Of a stretch of 62,750 nucleotides of DNA, positions 26,014-33,572 are shown piece by piece. The stretch is from Neptunitalea chrysea. GTDB lineage: Bacteria; Bacteroidota; Bacteroidia; Flavobacteriales; Flavobacteriaceae. The position numbers and the translations under genes were made by a program. The notes beneath the pieces were generated by a model. That model had not been told where the DNA came from, ran no database searches, and was given only the letters and a program-made list of their open reading frames with translations. Each line of letters starts with the position of its first letter. Within the stretch, counting starts at the first letter, position 1. The DNA lies in the NCBI RefSeq assembly GCF_027924145.1, contig NZ_BRVP01000020.1:1-62750 (forward strand), given 5' to 3'.

Positions 26014-27228
26014 ATGCATTTTGGAATTATAAAAGAGCGAAAAAATCCTCCTGACAGAAGAGTTGTTTTGTCCCCAGAAGCTTGTAAGCAATTGATAACT
26101 AAATACTCAGAAGCCCAATTAACCGTTGAACCTTCTGATATACGTGTGTACTCAGATGCCAAGTATACAGATTTAGGAATTACAGTTTCTGAAGATATAG
26201 CAGATTGTGATGTACTGTTAGGGGTAAAAGAAGTACCTATTGAGGCTTTAATTCCTAATAAGAAATACTTTTTCTTTTCGCATACCGTTAAAAAACAACC
26301 GTACAATAGAAAGTTGTTACAGGCGGTTTTAGAAAAAAATATTGAGTTGTATGACCATGAAGTAATTACTGGTATTAGAGGACAACGGTTAGTAGCTTTT
26401 GGACGTTATGCCGGTATTGTAGGTGCGTATAATGGGTTTAGAGCCTTAGGACTTAAATTAGGGTTGTTTGAATTACCAAAAGCAGAAACATTACCTAATC
26501 AGAAAGCTTTAATTGCAGCATTAATAGAAATAAAAGGCTTGTTACCTAAAGACTTAAAAATTCTGTTAACAGGTAAGGGTAGAGTAGGTAATGGTGTTAA
26601 GGAAATGCTAGATGCTATATCATTAACCAAGGTGAGTATCAATGATTATTTACATCATTCTTATGAAGAGCCTGTATATTGCCAGATAGACGTCTTAGAA
26701 TACAATGAACGTTTAGACGAACAATATTTGGGTAGAGAGGATTTTTATAAGCATCCGGATGAATATGTGTCTAATTTTATGCGTTTTGCTAAAGTAACTG
26801 ATTTTTATATTGCCGGACACTTTTTTGGAGATGGTGCTCCGTATTTATTTACCAGAGAAGATGCTAAGCATACGAACTTTAATATTAAAGTGGTAGCCGA
26901 TGTAAGTTGCGATATTGATGGACCTGTGGCGTGCACTATTAAACCTTCTACCATTGCAGATCCTGTCTACGGTTATAATGCTGAAACCGAAAGTGAAGTA
27001 GATTTTATGGATAAAGATGCTATTGCAGTAATGGCGGTAGATAATTTACCATGTGAGTTACCGGCAGATGCTAGTGATGGTTTTGGTGAAATGTTTTTAA
27101 AATATGTGATCCCAGCTTTCTTTAATAACGATAAAGAGGGGGTATTGGAAAGAGCCAGAATGACTCAAAACGGTACGCTAACTGAACGATATAAATACCT
27201 AGAAGATTATGTAAAAGGAAAGGAGTGA
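26014..27228 (+). CDS. NAD(P)-dependent saccharopine/alanine dehydrogenase-type enzyme
   Basis: 404 residues with the AlaDH/PNT N-terminal domain (MHFGIIKERKNPPDRRVVLS) and a Rossmann region (KILLTGKGRVGNGVKEML, about 185-202). The conserved C-terminal part contains VADVSCDIDGPVACT and ADPVYGY. This pattern fits lysine-forming saccharopine dehydrogenase relatives (LYS1 type) better than alanine dehydrogenase, since the N-terminal KERK and the SCDIDG block are shared with that group. It stands alone between tmRNA and a convergent lipoprotein gene, so no pathway context helps. Substrate is uncertain. Confidence 0.75.
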   Translation: MHFGIIKERKNPPDRRVVLSPEACKQLITKYSEAQLTVEPSDIRVYSDAKYTDLGITVSEDIADCDVLLGVKEVPIEALIPNKKYFFFSHTVKKQPYNRKLLQAVLEKNIELYDHEVITGIRGQRLVAFGRYAGIVGAYNGFRALGLKLGLFELPKAETLPNQKALIAALIEIKGLLPKDLKILLTGKGRVGNGVKEMLDAISLTKVSINDYLHHSYEEPVYCQIDVLEYNERLDEQYLGREDFYKHPDEYVSNFMRFAKVTDFYIAGHFFGDGAPYLFTREDAKHTNFNIKVVADVSCDIDGPVACTIKPSTIADPVYGYNAETESEVDFMDKDAIAVMAVDNLPCELPADASDGFGEMFLKYVIPAFFNNDKEGVLERARMTQNGTLTERYKYLEDYVKGKE

Positions 27229-27281
27229 TTAAAATCACTCCTTTTTTATGATTAAAATTAGCTACAATTGTAGCTAATTTT
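27221..27281. terminator. Convergent terminators
   Basis: Two hairpins stand in series: AGGAGTGATT with ATCACTCCT and a T run (27221-27247), serving the upstream gene, and a perfect 28-bp palindrome with arms AAAATTAGCTACAA (27254-27281), serving the opposing lipoprotein gene. The stop codons of both genes lie inside or at the hairpins. Confidence 0.75.
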
Positions 27282-29184
27282 AAGATTGTGATATCTTAAT
27301 CATGTTTTCAATTTCTTTTAAAAGTTTATCGTTGTTACCGCTGTATCCTACATTGGTAAATTTCCATTTACCATCAGGACCTATGATAATTTTAGTAGGA
27401 ATACCTGATATGTTAAAACTATTTGCAACTGTATAGGTACCTGTTTTAGATTCTAATTCATCAAATAAAACAGAGAACGAATAGTTGCTCTTATCTATAA
27501 AACTAGTTACATCATTAATTCTGTTATCACCTTGTTCCATTGTGTTAATAAATAGAAATACTACATCATCGTTATCGGCAAATTTATCTACCGCTCTTTG
27601 CATTCCGGGGAACGATGCCTTACAAGGTCCGCACCAAGTTGCCCAAAAATCTAAGATAACCGTTTTACCTTTTAAGGCAGATAATTGCATGGTTTTACCA
27701 TCTTTATCTTTTAAGGTAAAGTCAGGAGCGAGTTTGTCTAATACTTGTTTTTTAAGCTCTGCAATTAATTCTTTTTCAGCTTCATTTTTCAATGATTCTA
27801 AAGTAGTTTCAAAATCATCTAACGATCCGTTTTTAACCTCGTAAGCCGATTTATAATAGTCAACCAAAGACTCGGTATACATATTCTCAGTAATAAAGTC
27901 GGCAGCTACATTAACAGCAGTATCATATTTTTTATTAGCCACTAGAAACTTCATATAACGCTCGTTTATGTCGGGTTGTTTACCTTCACCAACGGCAATT
28001 TTCTGATATTTTAACGCCTCTTCTAAATTTCCGTTATTAAAAAGAAGTAGCGCATAGGTATCTGCATACATTTCATAAGAACTTTCTAGATTGTCTTTAT
28101 ACTGATTAGTAGAGTAGTAATCAGGTTTAAAGGTTAAATCGGTCATTTCAGATTTCAAAAGATCCAATGATTTTTTAGAGATGTTTAAACTATATTCAGT
28201 CGTTTCATTACTCTCAGCAATTGGCCATGCAATCTGGTTATATAAAGAAGCTTTTTTTGTAGGGTCGGTGATTTTATCAGCATAATAGGTAAGGCTATCC
28301 ATGTTATTTGCTTTATAATGTAAATTGGCCAAAGCGCTTAATAGGTAGTTGTAATTATTTACATCGCTATAATTCTCATGATATACCTTAAGTGTATGTG
28401 CTTTTTCAGGAAGCGTTTTTACCTGAAAGAATTTAGATAAATAACTGTTCTCTGCGAAGGCACCAATTGGGTATTTTTCAATAGCCAGTGCAGTTATAGA
28501 ATCTCTTTTAGCCATATCTTTATTGATATAGTAAATATTTGAAAGCGCTTGATAATCTTTTTCAGTAATAGAATCTTTGTTACTAATTACCTTGATTCGC
28601 TCTTCACTATATGTTTTAGCTTCTTCTGGGTTATCCTTTTTTAGCAAATTTAAATAAGTCACTTGCCAAATATCATTTAAATCATAATACTTGATAAGAT
28701 CATTTTTCATAAGTGAAAGAATCGAATCTTGTGGAATATCAAGTTCGTAACTTTTTTTTATAGAGTTGTAATAGATCCCCTTAGTTATACCGCTTCCTTT
28801 AACTTCTTTACCGTCTGTAGTAAATAAAGGCGTTATATATCCTTTATGGTTATTATTATCTATTTCATTACCTGTTTTCATATAGAAGGCTAGTATAGAA
28901 GCAGAATCCGGAACTTTTATGGCACCTTTCCAATTATTTTCTCCTTTTTCAATAAAGTTAATATCTTCTGTATGCATTTTATTTTCAATATAATAGATAT
29001 ACCGTGCGATTACTTCCTCGGTGTTATCAGGAGAAATATAAGAGAGGTCTAAACTATCTCCAGGTTTTGGTTTTTCTAATGACAAATGTAAATTACCAAT
29101 ATCTTTTCCCCCGCTTATTTCTTTATCTGAAGTACAGGAAAAGAATGCCGCTGCAATGGCTAATAGAATGACTTGTTTTTTCAT
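27280..29184 (-). CDS. Lipoprotein with C-terminal TlpA/thioredoxin-like domain
   Basis: 634 residues. The signal ends in a lipobox (AAFFSC), followed by an N-terminal beta-rich region and a long helical middle with TPR-like character (YSEERIKVISNKDSITEKDY, NLEEALKYQKIAVGEGK). The C-terminal redoxin domain (about 490-630) has the active-site WCGPC and cis-Pro in SGIPT. It is probably a periplasmic thiol-disulfide reductant tethered to a membrane, similar to other Bacteroidota TlpA lipoproteins. Nothing adjacent indicates its substrate. It is a single-gene unit. Confidence 0.88.
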   Translation of the reverse strand: MKKQVILLAIAAAFFSCTSDKEISGGKDIGNLHLSLEKPKPGDSLDLSYISPDNTEEVIARYIYYIENKMHTEDINFIEKGENNWKGAIKVPDSASILAFYMKTGNEIDNNNHKGYITPLFTTDGKEVKGSGITKGIYYNSIKKSYELDIPQDSILSLMKNDLIKYYDLNDIWQVTYLNLLKKDNPEEAKTYSEERIKVISNKDSITEKDYQALSNIYYINKDMAKRDSITALAIEKYPIGAFAENSYLSKFFQVKTLPEKAHTLKVYHENYSDVNNYNYLLSALANLHYKANNMDSLTYYADKITDPTKKASLYNQIAWPIAESNETTEYSLNISKKSLDLLKSEMTDLTFKPDYYSTNQYKDNLESSYEMYADTYALLLFNNGNLEEALKYQKIAVGEGKQPDINERYMKFLVANKKYDTAVNVAADFITENMYTESLVDYYKSAYEVKNGSLDDFETTLESLKNEAEKELIAELKKQVLDKLAPDFTLKDKDGKTMQLSALKGKTVILDFWATWCGPCKASFPGMQRAVDKFADNDDVVFLFINTMEQGDNRINDVTSFIDKSNYSFSVLFDELESKTGTYTVANSFNISGIPTKIIIGPDGKWKFTNVGYSGNNDKLLKEIENMIKISQS

Positions 29185-29289
29185 ACGATTCGTTTTTAGT
29201 TAATGAACGGTTATTGTATAAATAAACGTTTGTTGTATGAAAATATTACTTTATTTAAAGTAATATTCTTAATTTTAACACTAGAGAAG

Positions 29290-29320
29290 AAAGGAGTAAT
29301 CAATTGATTACTCCTTTTTT
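29290..29320. terminator. Palindrome at the end of the membrane-module operon
   Basis: AAAGGAGTAATCAATT and AATTGATTACTCCTTT form a perfect hairpin over the stop codon of the DUF1361 gene, followed on the minus strand by a T/C-rich run. It probably terminates the 32153-29308 operon. Confidence 0.6.
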
Positions 29321-29958
29321 GGTTGTACCCAGCGGTACATAAGTACATAACTGATAAAAATAAAAACCCCAAACCCAAACGTTATGTACCAAGCAGATTG
29401 ATTATTTATTGGATGTATGAATATTTTAAAAACAGATAATAAGATAGAAAAAGGACGGTGTAGTATATCCCAACTATTAAATCTAATTACACGACCTAAG
29501 TATATTCCCAATCCGCACAAAAAGCTTATGATAACAATTATTGTCCATTGTATAGATTGTTTGATTTTTGTCTTAAAATGAAGGTGTAGTTGATATATGG
29601 AATACAAACCAGCTAATAAACCACTAATAGCAAACATTAATATCATAACAAAATCAAACCAAAAATGACTTAAATTACTTTTTAAATGAATGAAATCTGT
29701 AAAAATATATGGTGCATTTGGCAAAAATAACAGCCATAATAAGCTTAGTCCCCACAATTTATATTTTGAAGATTTCTTATAGGTAATAAAAGAACTAATG
29801 GCTAGTGGTACATAGGCTAAAAACAAGTTCCATGCTAAAAACATTAAAAAGTACGTTTCTAAATAAAAGAGTTTCATTATAAATAATCCAATAGCAATAA
29901 TGCCAATAATGGCTATAATTATATACATTTTATGTATGGTTATGGTAATTAAATTCAT
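29308..29958 (-). CDS. DUF1361 family membrane protein
   Basis: 216 residues with six or seven membrane helices and the DUF1361 pattern (LWLLFLPNAPYIFTDFIHL, then WFDFVMI, and LGRVIRFNSWDILHRP). The family has no known biochemical role. It overlaps the Coq4-like gene by 4 bp (ATGA) and closes the operon of four genes that starts at 32153. It probably depends on the operator upstream of that operon. Confidence 0.8.
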   Translation of the reverse strand: MNLITITIHKMYIIIAIIGIIAIGLFIMKLFYLETYFLMFLAWNLFLAYVPLAISSFITYKKSSKYKLWGLSLLWLLFLPNAPYIFTDFIHLKSNLSHFWFDFVMILMFAISGLLAGLYSIYQLHLHFKTKIKQSIQWTIIVIISFLCGLGIYLGRVIRFNSWDILHRPFSILLSVFKIFIHPINNQSAWYITFGFGVFIFISYVLMYRWVQPKKE

Positions 29959-30488
29959 AGTTTAAAAGGGATATAAGAACTGTTTACGAGTTGAATACCA
30001 TGTAGGTTTTCTTGTTTTACCTGATCTAAATTTTTTAAGAATATTACATGGTACAAATCACTATAATCAGTCTGTAAAAGTTTTAAATAATCAAACTGAT
30101 GGAAGGGATTAGCTTCTTTACCAATTCTATAAGAAGTGTAATAAAAACTATAATATTCAGGAAGTATGAAAGTACCTAACACAATAGTGCCGTACATGTA
30201 TACGCTTTTTTTACCATTGCCCATACAAAGGTATTGCAGGCCAATTTCTTCTTCAACAGAGGTTCCATATCCTGTTAAAACATGGTAGGCATCATGTCTT
30301 TCTACCTTAGCAATCAGGTCAAATTGATGGTCATTAAGAAAATCCCCCAGCGCATAACCAAAACTTTGTATTGGATAGGTTAGTAGTTCTGGTACAGTTA
30401 CGTTCCAGGGGATATGATCTTGCTTAAAATATTTTGTATAAATGTTTTTAGATATTTCGAATAAATAAATAACAAGTTTCTTTCTCAT
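29955..30488 (-). CDS. Coq4-like protein
   Basis: 177 residues with the Coq4 family centre: HDAYHVLTGYGTSVEEEIG carries the His-Asp...His and Glu pattern thought to bind a metal in Coq4. In ubiquinone-making organisms Coq4 organises quinone synthesis. Flavobacteria normally use menaquinone, so a different lipid- or quinone-related role is likely. It lies between the DUF4173 gene (10 bp gap) and the DUF1361 gene (overlap), implying a shared membrane-linked function. Confidence 0.65.
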   Translation of the reverse strand: MRKKLVIYLFEISKNIYTKYFKQDHIPWNVTVPELLTYPIQSFGYALGDFLNDHQFDLIAKVERHDAYHVLTGYGTSVEEEIGLQYLCMGNGKKSVYMYGTIVLGTFILPEYYSFYYTSYRIGKEANPFHQFDYLKLLQTDYSDLYHVIFLKNLDQVKQENLHGIQLVNSSYIPFKL

Positions 30489-30498
30489 AGCATTCTTT

Positions 30499-31866
30499 TT
30501 AGTCCTTATAAATCAAATTATCGAGTGTATACGACTGCCAATCTCTTTGTTCTAAGTAAGTTTCATAATATTTTAATCGGGATTCTATATTTCGGTAATA
30601 TTCTTCATCAGTTTTGTTTTTTAGATCAGCCCGATGTTCCCAAAGTATAAAAGCGTTGTCTTTTGGTAAAGTAAGTAGGTAGCCTACATCAATAACAGCC
30701 TCAGAATTTAGATTATAGTAGGTAACTAGTTTCCCATAGGGTACTAAAGATAGTACCGTAAAAAGAAAGAACCCGACTGCAGTAGAATTTTTAAGAATAT
30801 ACCAAAACGTTTTTTGATATTGAATTTTACGAAAGGTATAGTACAAACCTACTATCGTGAGTAGTAAATAAACAATAACACCAATACGTTTAAAGGTTAA
30901 ACCATGATGATCTATGTAATACCAGTTTTTGTATAACGTACTTAAAACCAGTAAGGTGTTTAGTATAACCCATACATTAGCCAATCTCTTTAAGAGTTGA
31001 TTTTTATGATAGAAATTTAAATTACCTCTAAAATAAATACTGATAATTGTGATTGCAAAAATAATAGAAACAATAAGCGTATATACACTATTATGAACGT
31101 TCTCTTTAAACGCTTGCATAGCCTCACTATTATTGAATAAAAGTACATCGGTAATTAAAAACAATACTAATAAAAAATTTAAAGTCCCGATGAGTAGTGA
31201 AGCCTGCAGATGTTCAAACTTTAGATTTTCTAAAAGTGATTTGGAAAATTTTTCTTCAGGTTTTAAAAGGGTAGAAGGGGTCTGCTCATCAATTTCTTCC
31301 ACCTCTTTAATTAATAGGGGACTACTAATATTCAATAGAAAAACAAAGCCTGCAAGTGCGGTGGCTATAAAACCTATACTAATAAAGCTAAAATCTATTT
31401 TCTGAATATACTCGTTAAAAATAGGATTAGAGTTGCTGTATAAGTATATAAATAAAAATAGAACAGGTAGAATAATTATGGACGTTAAGAACCAAAATTT
31501 AGTATTGACTTTAGACTCAGATTCTTTTTGAGTTTTTGGATTCACTAAGATATTGGCACTCCCTATAATACTGGTTATTGCACCAGCAAAAGTGGCTAAA
31601 TAGATTGATAGTTTACTTGAGGTAGATTTACTAATAAAAGCAAACAACGACAGAAACAGCATTACTATAGAGGATATTGAAAGGTTTACAAACACTGAAA
31701 TACCGGTTATTAGTAAACATATAGCATACAGGTTTATTTTAACCTTAGCTTTATTGATAACTAATAGGATAAAAGGAATAAACAACAATACATTTATACC
31801 AAAACTTTGTTGGTAAAATAAGTAACCAAAAATGAGGGCAAACGAAATTAAGATACTTTTTTTCAT
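30499..31866 (-). CDS. DUF4173-like polytopic membrane protein
   Basis: 455 residues, almost all hydrophobic, with about eleven membrane helices in two blocks parted by a polar stretch near residues 198-215 (EEIDEQTPSTLLKPEEKFSK). The C-terminal soluble tail contains LPKDNAFILWEHRADLKNK. The overall layout matches the DUF4173/DUF4153 type of Bacteroidota membrane proteins, whose function is unknown. It starts 8 bp after the small membrane protein gene. Confidence 0.6.
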   Translation of the reverse strand: MKKSILISFALIFGYLFYQQSFGINVLLFIPFILLVINKAKVKINLYAICLLITGISVFVNLSISSIVMLFLSLFAFISKSTSSKLSIYLATFAGAITSIIGSANILVNPKTQKESESKVNTKFWFLTSIIILPVLFLFIYLYSNSNPIFNEYIQKIDFSFISIGFIATALAGFVFLLNISSPLLIKEVEEIDEQTPSTLLKPEEKFSKSLLENLKFEHLQASLLIGTLNFLLVLFLITDVLLFNNSEAMQAFKENVHNSVYTLIVSIIFAITIISIYFRGNLNFYHKNQLLKRLANVWVILNTLLVLSTLYKNWYYIDHHGLTFKRIGVIVYLLLTIVGLYYTFRKIQYQKTFWYILKNSTAVGFFLFTVLSLVPYGKLVTYYNLNSEAVIDVGYLLTLPKDNAFILWEHRADLKNKTDEEYYRNIESRLKYYETYLEQRDWQSYTLDNLIYKD

Positions 31867-31874
31867 AGGTTTAT

Positions 31875-32153
31875 TTAATAATACATGATTGAATAGAGAA
31901 TATAAATGATGGCATATAATAGGATTACAAATAGAGTTCCTATATTAATAATGGCTTCTTTTAATTTTATTTTTATGACTATAAATTTCAGGAACATTAC
32001 AAGAGATAATAGGGCGGCTATTAGGAGTATAATAAGTATGGCACTAATTCTGTAAGCAACACCAATATCACCCCCGATAAAAGGAAATTCTAAATACATT
32101 ATCGTAAGGAGATTAAAAGCTGTTAATGCAAAATATAATATATAGTTTTTCAT
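31875..32153 (-). CDS. Small three-helix membrane protein
   Basis: 92 residues from MKNYILYFALTAFNLLTIMY, with three predicted membrane helices and no known domain. The start at 32153 is preferred over the ATG at 32177. The upstream codons lie inside the operator at 32159-32180, and the chosen start puts the operator at nearly the same distance as in the other regulated operon (5 versus 2 bp). It heads the operon running to 29308. Confidence 0.7.
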   Translation of the reverse strand: MKNYILYFALTAFNLLTIMYLEFPFIGGDIGVAYRISAILIILLIAALLSLVMFLKFIVIKIKLKEAIINIGTLFVILLYAIIYILYSIMYY

Positions 32154-32158
32154 ATTGT

Positions 32159-32180
32159 AAAGTACTTTGAAATTCAAAGT
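32159..32180 (-). promoter_or_regulatory. Operator copy 1 of the winged-helix regulator (candidate)
   Basis: AAAGTACTTTG, three bases, then TTCAAAGT: the same 22-bp sequence occurs at 33135-33156 and differs only in the three middle bases. On the minus strand it contains the palindrome ACTTTGAATTTCAAAGT and overlaps the region where a TAnnTTTG-type -7 box would sit. Confidence 0.6.
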
Positions 32181-32197
32181 CGTGGTGCAAAAAAAAT

Positions 32198-32491
32198 TTA
32201 ACTTCTATTAATTAATTTTTCTAAAGCATTTATATGCTTTTTAAATTCTAATCTGCCCAAATCTGTGGCAACGTATTTAGTATTAGGTTTTCGTCCTATA
32301 AACTGTTTTTGCACCACAATATATGCTTCCTTTTCTAAAGCTTTGAGGTGACTTGCTAAGTTGCCATCTGTAGCCTCTAACAACTCTTTTAGCATGGTGA
32401 ACTCAGCATACTCGTTAACCATGAGAATAGACATTATACCAAGTCGTATTCTATGATCAAAGGCTTTATTTATGTTATTAATAATTCCCAA
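32198..32491 (-). CDS. Winged-helix transcriptional regulator
   Basis: 97 residues of a single winged-helix domain, related to the ArsR/MarR-like HTH_34 group of Bacteroidota (DHRIRLGIMSILMVNEYAEF, TDGNLASHLKALEKEAYI as the recognition helix, then the wing with KPNTKYVATDLGR). It follows the membrane protein gene at 32497 by 5 bp, the usual partner arrangement. Two identical operator-like sites upstream of this operon and of the next one suggest that it represses both. No sensing residues are obvious, so the signal may come through the membrane partner. Confidence 0.85.
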   Translation of the reverse strand: MGIINNINKAFDHRIRLGIMSILMVNEYAEFTMLKELLEATDGNLASHLKALEKEAYIVVQKQFIGRKPNTKYVATDLGRLEFKKHINALEKLINRS

Positions 32492-32496
32492 AATAG

Positions 32497-33132
32497 TTAC
32501 TTTCTATCATATTTTAAATACATGATTGTACCATATACAATATGCATTACTCCAAAACCAAAAGCCCAAAAGTAAATACCATAACCAATATACTGACTAC
32601 ATATAATTCCAGTGATCACATTAATAACTCCTAAATATTTAATATCTCCAATGGTAAATTTACTTGCGTTAATACAAGCAAGACCATAAAATATGAGCAT
32701 TGTTGGCGCTATTAAACTAATATAATTTCTTTGTATTAAAATTAAACAAAATAGTCCACCAGTAATTAATGGAAAGGCAAAATTTATGAGTAACCTTCTA
32801 GAGGATGCGTCCCACATTTTAGCGTTATTTTTTTTAGCTTTGATAGAGGTTAATATAACACCTGTAACAATAGCAGCAAGCATTATTAAGGCAGCAATAA
32901 CTAGTAATTTAAATTCTATCTCCAGATGCATAGGTCTGCTATTTCTTGAGACTTCATTAGTTACTAGTTTTTCTAGGTATTGCTCAATGTAGTAGTGGGC
33001 AACAAAAGCTCCTATAAGCGCATATATACCGGCCATAACTCCCGACAAGCCACTTAATGAAATAAAGCGCGATGATTTGTTCATCATTTGCTTTATTTGT
33101 GTAATATCATCTAAATAATTTTTGGCATCCAT
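32497..33132 (-). CDS. Membrane protein, partner of the winged-helix regulator
   Basis: 211 residues with a cytoplasmic N-terminus (DAKNYLDDITQIKQMMNKSS) and about six membrane helices; no known domain. It heads the two-gene operon with the regulator. The arrangement of a membrane protein plus small winged-helix protein is common in Bacteroidota and its role is not established. The start ATG at 33132 lies 2 bp from the operator at 33135. Confidence 0.75.
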   Translation of the reverse strand: MDAKNYLDDITQIKQMMNKSSRFISLSGLSGVMAGIYALIGAFVAHYYIEQYLEKLVTNEVSRNSRPMHLEIEFKLLVIAALIMLAAIVTGVILTSIKAKKNNAKMWDASSRRLLINFAFPLITGGLFCLILIQRNYISLIAPTMLIFYGLACINASKFTIGDIKYLGVINVITGIICSQYIGYGIYFWAFGFGVMHIVYGTIMYLKYDRK

Positions 33133-33134
33133 TT

Positions 33135-33156
33135 AAAGTACTTTGTTTTTCAAAGT
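33135..33156 (-). promoter_or_regulatory. Operator copy 2 of the winged-helix regulator (candidate)
   Basis: AAAGTACTTTG, TTT, TTCAAAGT on the plus strand, matching 32159-32180 at 19 of 22 positions. It lies just before the start of the membrane-protein/regulator operon, so autoregulation is expected. Confidence 0.6.
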
Positions 33157-33185
33157 AAAGAATAAAAAATATATTATGCAACAGG

Positions 33186-33572
33186 TTATAATATATTTTT
33201 TAAAATTTCTGGTTTTATAGGTTTTGTAATGTATCCCAAAATATTGACATTCGCTTTCGCTTTTTCCATATCTTGTATAGCAATAGATGAAGAGACAATA
33301 TGAATATCAACTTCACTAAAATCAATTTTAAGCTTTTCTAACTTAGATAAAAATTCCCATCCATCCATGGTAGGCATATTTATATCAAGTAAAACAACCT
33401 TTGGAAGTTGCTCTCCAGAGGCAATTTTTTCTCTAAAAGATTCAAATGCATCCGAACCGTCCAAGAATTGTTCAATATCAATTTCATCAACCAATTTTAA
33501 TAGCATACGCTTGGTTAACGACTGATATATTTTATCATCATCTATAATACAAATAGTACTATTTTGGCTCAT
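33186..33572 (-). CDS. Single-domain response regulator
   Basis: 128 residues of receiver domain only: acidic pocket IDDDK near residues 10-14, phospho-acceptor Asp in VVLLDINMP (about residue 60), and Lys in GYITKPIKP. There is no output domain, so it would act by protein contact or as a phosphate relay. Its start overlaps the kinase gene's end by 14 bp, so the two are cotranscribed and probably form one pathway. Confidence 0.9.
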   Translation of the reverse strand: MSQNSTICIIDDDKIYQSLTKRMLLKLVDEIDIEQFLDGSDAFESFREKIASGEQLPKVVLLDINMPTMDGWEFLSKLEKLKIDFSEVDIHIVSSSIAIQDMEKAKANVNILGYITKPIKPEILKNIL

